A DNA stretch of 64,000 bases from Incurvaria masculella (GCA_946894095.1 OX335641.1:19486501-19550500), one strand, 5' to 3'. Shown: positions 21,201-32,272, numbered from the stretch's first letter. Notes: a model not told the origin generated them from the letters alone. Numbers and translations: made by a program.

Positions 21201-24200
21201 CAACTTATTTTGAAATTTCAATAATATTAACAATCTAGTCTAATCAAGTCTAATGGAACCTATAACATTTACTAGCTGGAGCTCTCATTGTCAGTTACAA
21301 CTCTTGGTAAATTTGCCAAATTTGAGAAATATATAAGTTCAAATCGAAATTTGTTGCTGGTATTTTTAAATATAGTAAAATATTGATTTACATACGCACC
21401 ATATCAAACAGATCGTAATCGGCGCTTATCACGCCCTTATCACTTGGTAAATCCGGTATGATGGGTTAAGATACGAGTGATGTTCGACGAACAAAAGAAC
21501 AATGGAGTTTTTACCGGAATAACAAATTTAAGAGAAAATCTTAACCACAAGGAAGTTAATTTCCTTTAAAACAATCTGGAACATCTTTGAGAACTAACTT
21601 TTCTTCGATGAGCGCTCGGAGGTTGGCGCTGGTGCTGTATGTAGCGGAGGGCAAGACTAGGGTCGCTCCGTGCTGGATGCCGCCTGAAATGGCTACGACC
21701 ACGCCAAATACGTGGAAAAGTGGAACCTGTACACGAACGAGATAGATCAATGTTTTACCTTTATGGCAAACGTTTGTTGAAGTATCGCAATCTTCAGACT
21801 AAATAATAATAAGCTTACCTGAACACATATTTTGGTTTGGCCGAAGTTCAGCTCATTTCTTATCCCAGTGGTATAACCATTGTTTACAATGTTGTCATGG
21901 CTCAAAAGTGGCGCTTTTGGTTTGCCTGTGAATTACAGTTTTGCTATAGTTTCCAGGATAAGTTCTTACGAGTTAAGATAAATTCACTCTCATTGTTATA
22001 GTTATTTACTAATCAACATCCGAGTATACACCACCCCCGAAGCAACCGTTCACATGAATAATTATTACTCTTTAAGGTGGGCCTTCTCGCTCAACTCCCC
22101 ATACAAACGTGGAAAGAATATCATGCACATATTTCTTGTCAGAGATCTAAAATTTTGCTCAAAAAAGCTTTATTTCATCGAACTAGATGTCTGATGACTG
22201 TTGGTATTGTAAAATTGTGTTTGGTTTTTAAGTTCTAAGCAGCCTGGTTATAAGGTCCGAAAGTTAGAATTTTTCGCGCGTTTTATACAATAACTTTGGA
22301 AGTGGATTACTCGAAGATAAAATGAAAACATCTTAAAAAGTTTAGCAATCAGGCACAGCTTGTTTCATGAAAAATTAAAATCAATTTAATTTTTGTAAGA
22401 TTTTTGACTACAGCGGTCGTGGTTTACTTTTAGCTATAAGTCGTTTTTAAAATTTTCGTAAATCTTACCAAATCAAACACATGCGCATAGCATTGTCTGC
22501 TTTGTGGACATGTTGCATCCTCCTCATCACGGAGCCTGTCTTGACACAGTGAAGGTCCCAGAGCGCAATAGCACGGTTTTGTACCGTGTCCGCGAATGAG
22601 TTAGCCCCGCCGGGAAGGGCCACCTTAATCGACACAACCCCGAAATGTAGCCTTCTATAAATTTAAACTTCTAGCGCCGCGCCCGCCGATCCAAGCACAC
22701 ATTACAAGTACGACTAGTTAAACGCACTTTTACTAAATTAAGCAGGTGTGGTGTGGGTCTAACGATCAGCTATCCCTGTCTTAAGGCGCTAGGACTAGCC
22801 AACTACTCGCGCCATACAAATGCACGTTTTAACAAATGTAATAATATGTAGTGAAACTCTTCAGCAAATCCAAATAGAACTCCAGACTGATAATGGATTG
22901 TTAATATTTTTTTTATTCCATCATTTATTTAAATAATAATAAAAATAAAAAAGTTGATTTTTCTCATTAGAAATCTGAAAGTAATTCGATTTCTAGATGT
23001 AAGCAAAAACAGCATATATGCATAAACAAAAAATTCCATTTGCTTTTAGATTTCTTCATTTAGTCAAAAAAGTTCGGAAATGGACACCGTTTCCGCAATG
23101 TATTTTGTATAGAAAAAGGAAACATACATTAACGAAAATAGGTCGATTCCTAGACAAGGAATCATATATTTTAAGAATGATACTTATAATCGTCAGACTT
23201 AGTTAGTTAACTTGGGGTGCCTCCTCTAACTTTGCGATTTGGCTACTACCAGGGCCTTAAGACTATAGTAAACTTGAGATAGCAACTCCCAGTACCGGCT
23301 TGTCTCAATAAACAGACCATATTTCCTAATTTGCGTCAATAAGAATTATCAAGGAAGATATAGCGCAAAGAGTTAAAACTGTGTTCACCCGAGTGCCGAC
23401 GGGTCATAGAATTTCAATTAAGTGCTAGTTTAACGTCATATTTTCTTGCATTATTTGTAGAAGAAGAAGAAGGTCCATTTCCAATGGTAAAGGTAACACA
23501 AACCATGAAGCTTTCTCTGAAGACAACAAAAATTGCAAAGATAAAAGAAGCTATAGCAATAGAAGGTTACAAAACATATGGGAAAAAAGAGCCTGGGCGG
23601 TTAACCTGTAGTTCCTGATGTGAATTGCACGTTACAGCCAGAGTCAGGAGTGATAAGATGCTGCCGCCTGCCCACCTCGCCGGCCGCCACCGCGTCCGCG
23701 GATGTCAGCAGCTGCTCGAATGTATATGCGCCGCTGTTGATTATACACTTTCCTTGGAAGATCTCGCTTGATTTATTGTAATAATACATACATGCATATT
23801 TAACAACAGTGGATCCATCGTAGCCGAGAGTACTGATAGGGCTCACCGTCAAAAATATATGACAAACCTAATTTTCAAGGGGAACCTTCTTGGGTACAAA
23901 ATAGACCGAAAAAGGATTTTCGAAACGGCAATAAAATAATTGTACGTGTGCCAGTTCAATGTAGCCCATAATGTAAAGGCTCTGGTATATATATGTATAT
24001 ATGTAAGTGTATATATGTATGTAAGCACTTATAAGTATGTAGTATATATACTTATAAGTGCGTGTTGAAGTGGCTTTCAGGCTATTGCATAACATTTTCC
24101 AGTGACTAAAAATAGTCCAGTAACTCGAAATACCAATATAACTTCTAGAAAGAGAAATTGAATACGGATCATTGAAGGAATGTTCTTAAAACGTGCTGAC

Positions 24201-27200
24201 AATATACATAGAACAAATTTTAGTTCCTGAATAAAATAAAACAAATAGTTGAAAATGAAAAGTACACAGGTTAGGTTAGGTCATTTTCGTTTGAATATTT
24301 TAAAAGAATTCACTCACGGAAGGTCCTTTTTATCTGTAATAACAACGATTGACTTAAGATCTGGAAAGCTTGGTTCGCTGAGCTGGCCAGGCCGACTCCT
24401 GGCGAGGCCAGGTAGAAGCTCTGTTAGTAGCTTGTAGTTGTCTCGCTGGCGGATCGTCTCGGGGACAATTAGAGCCTTTACGCCGACCTTCTTCAGGCAG
24501 TACTCGATTTCTTTCTTCTCATACCAAGGATTGATGGCTACCTGAGAAGAGATATTATTTTATTTGTTGGATTTTATTATTATTTTGAAATAAGACATGG
24601 AAAATAAGTGATTTTGCAACCTATTCGATGCTTGACATATCCCAAACAATAACTGAGCACACATGTGTTGCAAATGTAAGCGTAAATTTTGACTAGGATC
24701 AAGTAGTTAAAGGTTCATTAGGTTTTTTTTAGAGAGTGGTAGTTTGCAGTTCATATTGCCCACGCGACCAATGAACTAGGCACAAATGCTTTAAGGTGAC
24801 TGAACATTGGGAGGAAACCCAAAACTACATTAGTAAGAGGCTTTCTAGCAATAGCCTGATGATAGAGAAGGGGATAGTAACTTATTCTGTGTGCCTAAAA
24901 CATCGTATGGTGACAGAAGGTTGACATTAGTCGAGGGATGGGTACAATGAGAATATCGGAGCTCGGGAGCCACAAATGTCACCCGTCGTGATCTTCATTT
25001 TTATTTTTAGACATGATGCTACATATCGTACCGATACGAGACCCGCACGCGCTGACGCCATCATGGCGATGATCCATTGGGTGGTGTTGGGACACCAGAT
25101 ACCCACGCGGTCACCAGCCACCAGGCCTATCTCCAAAAACGAAGCAGCCAGCTGGTCAGACTGTGGATGTGATTACCAATTACTAAAATGTTGAGACACA
25201 AACAGACAAACACTTGTAAACACTTTGAACTTTTAACTATTTTAAACACAACCAAGACAAGAGAGGGCAACACGTCATACATAGTCGACTCTAATATAAT
25301 TTCTCGAGAAATTGGAAATTAGGGCTGTCACTATGACTGACTCCTACTTACTTCTGTAGGTATATAACCTCCATGTGTCTTGACATGTTGGCCAAGTTGG
25401 TTTCGTATTGCGATGGATTGTCTTATAAGAAATCACCTCAGTTTATAGTTAGTTAGTTAGTAGCATAGTCACCTACGTATTTTTTTATGTGAATGCGGTA
25501 AATGATGTATGGTAGACCCTCACCTAAGAAGTTTTCGAAGATGCCCATGGACTTTCGAACTTTCAAGGAGGCTGCGAAAACCATGCCGGCCGGCCAGGTG
25601 CTTCTTCAAACCGTGTTTGTTGGACCCCGAGAGAAAATACTTAGGCAGAAAGTGCATTCCATAGTCTACCGACCCTATAGATTAAGGATCTAGAGGTTTG
25701 ACTGGTTCTAATTTTGGAAATGTCAACAGTGAAAAGGATCATACATGTATATGAAATTAAAGCTTGTCGCGAGATTTACCTGCATAAATATACAAGAAAA
25801 AATTGTACGCAAAAAAAATATGTGTTCCATAAAATAATGTTTTTCAGGTTATGATAGCGGCAAGCTTTTATATCATATATATAAATTGTATAATGTAATA
25901 AATTGATCTTTTCGATTTAATTTAAAGTGTATTTAATTTTTAGAGCATTTCAATAAAAGACGGATAGTCTAACCTGAGTTAGCAGCTCCGAGTATAGTAG
26001 GGTCTTGTTCTCCCCGCAGGCGATGACGGCTGGTCGCTCCGGCCACATATTGGCTGCTTTCTCCAGGATCTGACCCATGCTACAATGCTGTAGCGGTTCC
26101 GAACCCACATGATGGATGTAGCTCGACTTGTGGCGTTTCGTGACTCGGAGTCTAGATGGCACCGCCGACGTCGTACTAACAAGAATCAGTACATGTCCAA
26201 CAAGGTACAAGTTCCACAGATCACAGAAATAAGTAAACAATACTAATAATAATAAATACTTAAAAGACGCTTATATTTCTGTGATATGTGTGTGTGAATG
26301 CCCTTTGGATTTAGAAGATTATTCTACAGTATCAAGGCTTTGAGGATCGTGTTAAATCGTTAATTACCGTTTAATTATTTCATGTTTTAATTACACAGGG
26401 TGTCCGAGGCTCGGTCAGGAATATGAAAATGAGCCATTGTATATAAAAAAGGAAAATGATCCTAAAAAAAATCACGATCCTAAAACGCGTACCTACATCC
26501 GTCCGCCTCTCTCGTCCGTTTATAAATTTCTCGCACTTTTCCTTTTTTTTCATTTCTATTCGTAGTTAAGAAACCTTATAATTGTTAATTTTGTTTGTGC
26601 TGAGCGTAGATAATCGTCAAAGAACGAAAATACTATTTCAGTATACACAAAAAATGGAAGCCTAAAAATTAAGTCATTGCAAAGAAACCCAAAGCTTTAC
26701 AATGTATTTGATTTCGGAATGTTTTGATTTTGATGTATTGAAAGATTGCATTTGGATAAGAATCTCTTGCGTATTTTCTCTTAAGGTTCTATAGAATAAT
26801 CGCCATGAATTTGTGGATTATTTGTACGCATAACAATATATTTGTCTGCCTCTAACGAAGAAGATCAAACAAGAACCAACCCAAGGTTTGCCTTTTCGTT
26901 TGATACTTACATATTATGTAGGTAGAACTGTGCACTACCATAATCACACCTTATTCTAAAATCTTATCTAAAATAAAGCCATCGATATTTCTTTTTAAAA
27001 GTAGACTCAAAGATAAGTTAGTAGAGTCATCATGTTATTTGTTTTACACTTCGGTATATCTTTATTGTGTTGTAAAGTTAACCATCATTGTTTTAATTGA
27101 CTATTTAGATATATGTGCCTTTATGACACAATGGTATAAGATGAGCACTATAATACCAATTATCAAATACATACTTCTTCGGCACAAATGTGATGCATAA

Positions 27201-29832
27201 GAGTAATAGCATACAATAAATATACGACTTCAGTCTCGTAGCCCTACCAAGTAAGGAAAGGACGTTAGTTGCGATCGAAATTCCTTAATACGGTGGTAGC
27301 AGGGTGGCCACGTAAATGCACTGACTGTATGCTTATGAACTCGGGACGCGCAACATCGAATGCTCGTTGCACTAAAGAGCCTCCTATAAAGTTCTTACGT
27401 GATATAACGTCTCATTGGAACTCGAGAACATTAGTAGTGAGCGAATTCTTTAAGCGAACTGTCTCTCGGACATGGTCTGACCGCATGGAGGTCTTCACCT
27501 CCATGTCTGACCAGCGTTACCGTAATTGTATGTAAAAGTGGCTACGGTGTGCGTCCATACAAACGAATTTCGGTTGCAATTCCTGCCCTTCCATAATACT
27601 CGCTCCCCCAGGGGTCGCATTATGGAGCGCGTCGGGGCGGGTCGCCTTATCGAAGCCTCGCGTCTCGAAAGATTTACAATGATTCACAATACGACAATAA
27701 TGCCCCGCGCATGTCAATTATGAAGTAACTTATAATTCCATGCCTGTTTTTTATTGCACTGCGCGTAGTTTTTAGGACGGTTGAGCTTTTCATGTCTTGC
27801 CACGGAATGTAGTCCTCGCGCAGGTGACAAGCTGATGTCGCCTACAATTACGTTTGTTCTTGCGCCACAAATATGAAAGACATTTGAGACCTAGCACAAA
27901 GTTGCTGAATGATGAGTGCAGTGACTTTGATTGCAACCTTATTTACTATTTTCTATCTAAAATGTGCCTCTCTCCGGTATTACAAGAGCTTCTCGAGCTA
28001 TACTATATGTGGCCGTTTTTATCCCACGACCCATGGAGGTTCACCTCCATGCCTTGACCACACTAGTTGCGTTGCTACAATATGTTGCTAAAATACCTTA
28101 TCAAGTCGAGCAAAAGCAAATTAGCAAAAGCACAGTCTTCGTTTTCTCGAAGCCATTCAGGGCTCTTTAAACAACCCCTCTGTAACTTATTTGTGGATAA
28201 AGCTTGAAGCCAAAATTTTCAGTTACCAAGAGCTAGCTATGCTCCCAAAATGCCATTTGTTTGTACCTAGCTATAGTTTACAAACAATCACCAGACGCAG
28301 TTTTTTAGTTCTTTTACCTCACTGACGAACTGGCGATTCAAATTCTAACGTTTAGATCGATTGTTTTAAGTTGAGGCGATCACGGTATGCAAATAAATGC
28401 AATTATCAAATACAGAAGGCTTCTTTTTTAAAAAAATAGGTATATTAAGCGCGTGATAAGAGCCGATTGCCTTCATTTCGATAAATACATAAGTAAAACA
28501 ACAATTAATTATATTTCAAATTCACCACAACGAATTTAGGTAATCAAAATTGTAGTAAATATGTACCAACTATAATTCTAGCTATAATTTAAAGATACAT
28601 ATATAAATATCTGGTGCTTTGTGTTCTCAAATTAGATAAATATTCATAATCTTTAATAAAATATTTTTGAACGCTGAATTTGAGCGTCAGATATTTACCG
28701 TTATAGGTTTCAAATATGGCTAGACCATCAATACATCTTTCATCTTTATGAAATTCCAAAATAAGTAGTAGTTATTTAAAAAAATAATGGTTTACTTATG
28801 CCCGTATAGGACTGAATGCAGTCAGGTGTTATTACGCCCTTAAAGGACTTTCAGCGGGGGCGGTTCATTCAGAGTGGGCGGACTAACTTTTATACGCCGG
28901 ACTAAACCGGTTTTTTGTATGGTTAGACCGGTGCTAGTCTCGTACAAAGTTTTGACAGGTGCTCTCTGAATACGACTAGCCATACAAAAACCTGTGTAGT
29001 CAGGTGGATTAAAGTCAGTCCGCCCACTCTGAACACAGCTGACACAGTTTTAACAGGTGCTCTGTGAATATGACTGATTGTTGTTGCACAAAACCACGTG
29101 TTGCCATCGTTGACTTACTGGGATGTAGAGAATAGTGAAAATAAGGGGACTAAAAGATGCGGGATTTTAAGCATTGAGGTGGAGTTTATGTTTATGTTTT
29201 CGATTGGATTTGAGATACATTTTCATATTTACATGCCTTTTTAAAAATTTAACAAATAAAATAACCGAATTCAAAGAAAAAGCATTTTTTTACTTTTTAG
29301 TGCTTTTTATTTGAAGTCGGTTATTTTTTTTTGTAAATATTTTTTTGAGTTGTTTATTTTTAGTGAATCTGAAGTGCACTAACTAATTTCTACACGTTCT
29401 TTCCAATAAAAAATAATCATCGAAATCGGTTGGCGTTATATTGAGTTATTCATCCATTTGTCGCGCACATACTTGATACAAATTTAAGACTTATATGATT
29501 TTCTCATGGATGTCATTGTCAGAACTAAACCACTACGGGATCACACGGTAAGCACCAGCTTTCAAATAAAAAAATAATCATCAAAATTGGTTCACCCAGG
29601 CTAAAGTTCTGAGGTAACAAACATAAAAAAAACAGACAGACGAATTGAGAACCTCCACCTTTTTTGAAGTCGGTTAAAAAGTGAACGATGCATTAGGTAC
29701 TAAATTAGCAATCCATACAAATCTTCACATGGTTATTCATTAAACAATTGTCACTTACCTGCCTTGAAATAGATTTTTAAAAAAAACTGTCAGTACTGGT
29801 AATCTGGACCGTAATCCTTGCCCTATATTCAT
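15051..29832 (-). CDS. ACSF2: ACSF2-like acyl-CoA synthetase, gene B (complete)
   Basis: Ligates fatty acid to CoA using ATP (via acyl-AMP), probably in mitochondria. Twelve exons: 29759-29832, 25974-26175, 25032-25160, 24318-24541, 23606-23733, 21819-21925, 21599-21726, 19863-20037, 19141-19254, 18707-18849, 17841-17982, 15051-15284. They sum to 1800 nt, all phases agree, and give 599 aa (human ACSF2 is 615). ANL-family motifs: A3 FTSGTTGKPK, A5 SIYGMTET, A7 WVRTGD, A8 [15 protein letters not shown], and A10 [13 protein letters not shown] with the catalytic lysine. The start [11 protein letters not shown] is basic, as in a mitochondrial presequence. The C-terminus EKGEI has no SKL peroxisomal signal. 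A3 has PKA instead of the usual PKG, shared with A and C. Introns hold MITEs and SINEs. Confidence 0.92.
15316..15607 (+). repeat. Lepidopteran GGTTCCGTACC repeat, copy 2
   Basis: Same structure as 4255-4563, with a purer GGAC tract (about 15530-15555) and a right end GGGTACGGAACCCTAAAAA. It sits in intron 11 of gene B, right after exon 12's acceptor. Confidence 0.8.
15603..15800 (+). repeat. ACCGACTTCAAAAAA-family repeat, partial
   Basis: Begins AAAAAAGGAGGAGGTTCTCAATTCG, then reads TTCACCGATT and AAATCGGTTCAGTAG, as in the copies at 29261-29676 and 52519-52800. It is directly joined to the previous repeat. Confidence 0.6.
16026..16110 (-). repeat. GGTTCCGTACC repeat, fragment
   Basis: GATTCCGTACCCAAAGGGTGCC and the CCGTCCGTCTGTCCG tract match the right end of the family in reverse. 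Confidence 0.6.
16140..17070. mobile_element. CCCACTCTGAATA MITE interrupted by a TTAA MITE
   Basis: The left end (TGCTATTCAGAGATCCGG..GGACGGACTAAACCC) and right end (GGGTTAGTCCGCCCACTCTGAATAGCA) are inverted copies. A separate TTAA-flanked element (16225-16771) lies between them, so the insertions appear nested. Confidence 0.55.
16225..16771. mobile_element. TTAA MITE family 2, copy 1
   Basis: Flanked by TTAA on both sides, with ends TTAAGGTGGCCCAACCCG and its complement. Related copies: 22072-22628 (opposite orientation) and the partial 41584-41783. No ORF. A TTAA target duplication points to a piggyBac-like mobiliser. Confidence 0.8.
17405..17650 (+). other. Coding-like relic, unidentified
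   Basis: One plus-strand frame reads [20 protein letters not shown] and [18 protein letters not shown], one stop, then [15 protein letters not shown] and a CTG/GTGAGT-like donor. Its GC content is higher than the surrounding intron 11 of gene B. I do not recognise the protein. It may be a transposon or retrocopy fragment. Confidence 0.3.
17841..17982 (-). CDS. Gene B exon 11
   Basis: 142 nt encoding [34 protein letters not shown]: the A8 hinge motif. Acceptor CCACAG, donor GTAAGC. Confidence 0.95.
18707..18849 (-). CDS. Gene B exon 10
   Basis: 143 nt encoding [32 protein letters not shown]. The A7 motif TGD is completed in exon 11. Acceptor CGCAG, donor GTAAAT. Confidence 0.95.
19141..19254 (-). 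CDS. Gene B exon 9
   Basis: 114 nt encoding [14 protein letters not shown] to DHLQVK, motif A5. Acceptor TTCTAG, donor GTAAAT. Confidence 0.95.
19381..19424. repeat. Perfect 20-bp hairpin
   Basis: AATATGTGTAATGAAAGTCA (19381-19400) and its exact complement (19405-19424), with a 4-base loop, in the intron between exons 8 and 9 of gene B. Confidence 0.9.
19863..20037 (-). CDS. Gene B exon 8
   Basis: 175 nt encoding [36 protein letters not shown]. Acceptor TTCCAG, donor GTAATA. Confidence 0.95.
20142..20483. repeat. SINE A inverted pair, tRNA-like heads facing
   Basis: Two copies are arranged head to head: the left is minus (about 20142-20280), the right is plus (from 20296). Both share the CAGATTATTTTCAAAATCTGA body and the TCGTATCC or GTCGCTGAAACT ends. 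Together they form a long imperfect palindrome in gene B intron 7. Confidence 0.85.
20296..20371 (+). repeat. tRNA-derived SINE head (tRNA-like, not a functional tRNA)
   Basis: A cloverleaf is still visible: acceptor stem GTCGGGA/TTCCGAC, D arm GCTC..GAGC, T arm GCAGG TTCAATT CCTGC. The anticodon loop CATGTAA lacks the universal U33 and the first pair of its stem is lost. The rest resembles tRNA-Lys. Confidence 0.75.
21599..21726 (-). CDS. Gene B exon 7
   Basis: 128 nt encoding [30 protein letters not shown]. Donor GTTAGT. Confidence 0.95.
21819..21925 (-). CDS. Gene B exon 6
   Basis: 107 nt encoding [15 protein letters not shown] to TKICVQ. Acceptor CACAG, donor GTAAGC. Confidence 0.95.
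22072..22628. mobile_element. TTAA MITE family 2, copy 2
   Basis: TTAA flanks and ends matching 16225-16771 in the opposite orientation. Internal GTTTTATACAATAACTTTGGAA and GCAATAGCACGGTTTTGTAC blocks are shared. Confidence 0.8.
22781..23261 (-). mobile_element. TTAA MITE family 1, copy 1
   Basis: About 480 bp, flanked by TTAA, ends TTAAGGCGCTAGGACTAGCC and the inverse of TTAAGGCCCTGGTACTAGCC. Very similar to 36570-37048 and 53729-54207, inverted relative to them. The small open frame at 23018-23206 belongs to the element and is not a supported gene. Confidence 0.88.
23606..23733 (-). CDS. Gene B exon 5
   Basis: 128 nt encoding [27 protein letters not shown]. Acceptor CAACAG, donor GTTAAC. 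Confidence 0.95.
24025..24061. repeat. 14-bp perfect hairpin next to a TATATG tract
   Basis: GCACTTATAAGTAT and its complement flank a 9-base loop, beside alternating TATATATGTA sequence. Confidence 0.75.
24318..24541 (-). CDS. Gene B exon 4
   Basis: 224 nt encoding [20 protein letters not shown] to VVITDKKDL. Acceptor TCTCAG, donor GTGAGT. Confidence 0.95.
25032..25160 (-). CDS. Gene B exon 3
   Basis: 129 nt encoding [31 protein letters not shown]. Acceptor CCACAG, donor GTACGA. Confidence 0.95.
25974..26175 (-). CDS. Gene B exon 2
   Basis: 202 nt encoding [45 protein letters not shown]. No in-frame ATG starts it, so it needs an upstream exon. Acceptor TTGTTAG, donor GTTAGA. Confidence 0.93.
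28858..29075. mobile_element. CCCACTCTGAATA MITE, palindromic copy
   Basis: CATTCAGAGTGGGCGGACTAAC at the left and GTCAGTCCGCCCACTCTGAAC at the right are inverted. The centre repeats TCTGAATACGACTAGCCATAC. Confidence 0.6.
29261..29676 (-). repeat. ACCGACTTCAAAAAA-family repeat with fold-back end
   Basis: The right end reads GAGAACCTCCACC then TTTTTTGAAGTCGGTTAAAAA. The left end folds back on itself: ATAACCGAATTCAAAG (29261) pairs with 29301-29324 over a 24-bp arm with few mismatches. Confidence 0.7.
29759..29832 (-). CDS. Gene B exon 1 (presequence)
   Basis: ATG at 29830-29832. Encodes [20 protein letters not shown] then LFQG, and ends AG/GTAAGT in phase 2, which joins exactly to exon 2. 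No acidic residues and several Arg/Lys, as expected for mitochondrial import. The frame is open further upstream, but the shared start with gene A (MKIGQGL) and the initiator 95 nt upstream favour this ATG. Confidence 0.75.
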
Positions 29833-29894
29833 TCTGATAGTAAATATTACGATTACTGAAGAGTTAGTTATTAAATATAATTGTGCTACACAAC

Positions 29895-29931
29895 ACGAAC
29901 GGACTCCACTGCCGCTATCTCGCAACTGATA
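29895..29931 (-). promoter_or_regulatory. Candidate core promoter of gene B (Inr plus DPE-like)
   Basis: Minus-strand TATCAGTTG has A+1 at 29927 and GTTCGT at +28 to +33. The ATG is 95 nt downstream. The sequence between is well conserved with gene A (GAGTCCGTTCGTGTTGTG against GAAGTCCGTTTGTGTTGTG). Confidence 0.5.
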
Positions 29932-29969
29932 ACAAAGTTGACGAATGATCTTTAAGTAAAACATATAAA

Positions 29970-31880
29970 TATATATCTTATCACTCTTAAAGTAAGGATG
30001 TACTCATGTTCATCTTGTCTGTCTCTGCGACGTGATTAAATAAAGAACGTCCAAGGTCAAACATCTTTCACGTTAATTATTCATTTATGTTTTCTCACCA
30101 TTTCATAGATGTTTCAAAGAAATCTTTTAGTAATACGAGGTAGCGGCGCGGTATGGGGAGCGACCACTGATGAACTTAATTTGTGTGAGCGACTGAGCGT
30201 GAGAAGAGCGGGAGGTGACCTCTGTCTCTCCTACCTCCTAGTCTAGACCAGTTTATTCACTGTCCGCAATTTAAAAACAATGTTTGTCATGCGGCATATA
30301 TTTTTTTATGGTTTGAATACGCAAACGCTTATAGGGGAAGGAAACCCTTCAGGCAACTTCTGTTGTGTTAGGATCTGTAGCAATAGGATAAATGGCAGCA
30401 ATAGGCTTACCATTCATTAATTGCCTGGTTAGTCAGAGACCGAACACTATTACTTATTCTGTGACCAAAATTTTTAAACGGCCCCGTGATGATGTTTGTA
30501 TGAATTTAGTTTAACTGATAAGTTATTGGACACATTATTAAATACCAGGAAAGACAATTGGGCTTTGTTAGAAAAAAAATTACCTTAAAATTAAAACTAA
30601 AAAAACAATTTAAATTGGTTTGTTGCGATTTGTGTAACCATTTTTAACACGTAACATCAGACACATATTTTTGTGTTTTTGTAAATTTTATTTTTTAAAT
30701 TTAAATCTTTCAGCAGTTATTTTCTAAAGAAAATCTGTTTTTTTATGAATTTAGGTAAATATTTTTACATATTTTTTGTTCTAACGGCATTTTCGTGTTT
30801 TTGGAAACATAGATGTTTTCCTTACAAAGGACTACCTTATTTTTAATATGAATTCCGTTAGATTAGGCTAAAGCAGCGCATAATTTAAACCAACCGAACT
30901 TGTAAATACTTTATTCATAAGGTTGGTAAACCGTGGAAATCCTTGCCGAGGAACCATTGTGGCTTAATTTAGGCAAAAACGATCCTCATCAAACAACTTT
31001 GAAAACGGCGTGATTGGGTTATTTTTACCTAAATCATGATGTTTATCTAACTACAAGTGAAGCTTATTCACGAACCACGACGGACCTGATGTTAAATTCT
31101 GATGATGAATATTGGAATCGGTGATAAACATTTTTACACAAAGCCTTATCTACCAAAACTGACCTCTCCAAGCAACCTTTCAAAGTAGCTTTATCGCTAA
31201 CAACCAGTCTCAGTATTTTATTAAGTAATCAAAATGATAAAGGAAGCGGGCTTTAATTGCTTCACGCCGTAGTCAAAAGAACAGCGTGCTTCTTATAAAG
31301 AATACCGATCTGTAAATATATTGACAACGCCTTAATTCAGAATCGGATTTGACCGGTGATGAAATACTGCAGTCACCTCTGGTCAGATCACCCTAATATC
31401 TGTTCTCTGCTTACGACTCCATGAATACAGATTCAGTCTATCTATCTGGTCGGCGACCCCCAAACTTGCTAATGAACTACAACATAGACGCTTTTTATTG
31501 GATATCTAAGCTTATTTTAAAATAAATACTAATACCCGATGCTCTGAGAAAAATGTCTCTTTTACCCGAATCCTATAACATGCACGGGACTTTGACCAAA
31601 ATACCATACACAAATATGTTTCATATCCATTTGTCGTACTGCCACATCGTGGAATATGGTTTCTAAAATGTATTATTTGAATATAATTGTACTCCCACTG
31701 TTCACACACACTTTATACAGAAATATTATATGTCCTAATAAATGAAACTAGTAGAGTACCAACAAAATATAGCATATTTAACCCAACAATTTTGGAACTA
31801 AGTAATGAAAACAAATTAAATTAATAGAAAAAAATATTCACTGAGTACAGACTTTTATTAATTCTTTAGTTTCAGTTAAA
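29970..31880. other. Intergenic between genes B and C, no gene seen
   Basis: AT-rich. No open frame here has a recognisable domain. The minus-strand frame 31512-31709 has no support. Confidence 0.5.
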
Positions 31881-31883
31881 TTA

Positions 31884-31988
31884 TTAGGTTAGGTTAGGTC
31901 AGGTTAGGTTAGTTTAGAGTTAGGTTAGGTTAGAGTTAGGTTAGGTTAGGTTTGGTAAGAGTTAGGTTAGGCTAGAGTTAGGTTAGGT
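31884..31988 (+). repeat. Interstitial TTAGG telomere-like tract
   Basis: About 105 bases made almost wholly of TTAGG units with TTAGAG and TTTGG variants. TTAGG is the ancestral insect telomere repeat. The tract ends about 60 bases downstream of the gene C stop codon. Confidence 0.85.
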
Positions 31989-32047
31989 CGCTAAAAACAA
32001 AATCTAGTTGATGAAAAATATGGAACAATAATGTCGATGTCTTCTCA

Positions 32048-32272
32048 TCAGATTGTCCCTTTCTCCACCATCTCCTTCAGCCTGTACTTCTGCACCTTGC
32101 CGGAGGCGGTCTTGGGGAAGGCGTCGACGCACTTGAGCAGCCGCGGCAGCTTGTAGGCGGCGAGCTTGCCGGCGCAGTGCGCGCGCAGCTCCGGCAGCGT
32201 GACGTCACCGCCGCGCGTGCGCACCGCCGCGCACACCTCCTCGCCGAGACGCTCGTCCGCCACACCGAACAC
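32048..32272 (-). CDS. Gene C exon 12 (terminal)
   Basis: 225 nt including TGA at 32048-32050. Encodes [18 protein letters not shown] to [19 protein letters not shown]-rich compared with its surroundings. Acceptor GGTCAG. Confidence 0.95.
   Translation of the reverse strand: MFGVADERLGEEVCAAVRTRGGDVTLPELRAHCAGKLAAYKLPRLLKCVDAFPKTASGKVQKYRLKEMVEKGTI

Larger units (their letters stand above)
26176..29700. other. Intron 1 of gene B: repeats and unassigned sequence
   Basis: Mostly AT-rich. 27260-27730 is richer in GC with short overlapping frames and no recognisable domain, possibly an old transposon. The MITE at 28858-29075 and the repeat at 29261-29676 lie here. Confidence 0.45.

Noticed and set aside
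25950..26240. Gene B beginning within exon 2 as a single long frame
   Set aside because: The frame starts with TTG, has no suitable ATG, and extends through the acceptor site.
27485..28050. CATGGAGGT / ACCTCCATG short palindromes as regulatory sites
   Set aside because: Two short copies without other context are compatible with chance or old repeats.
31884..31988. True chromosome end
   Set aside because: Unique genes continue on both sides, so the tract is interstitial.
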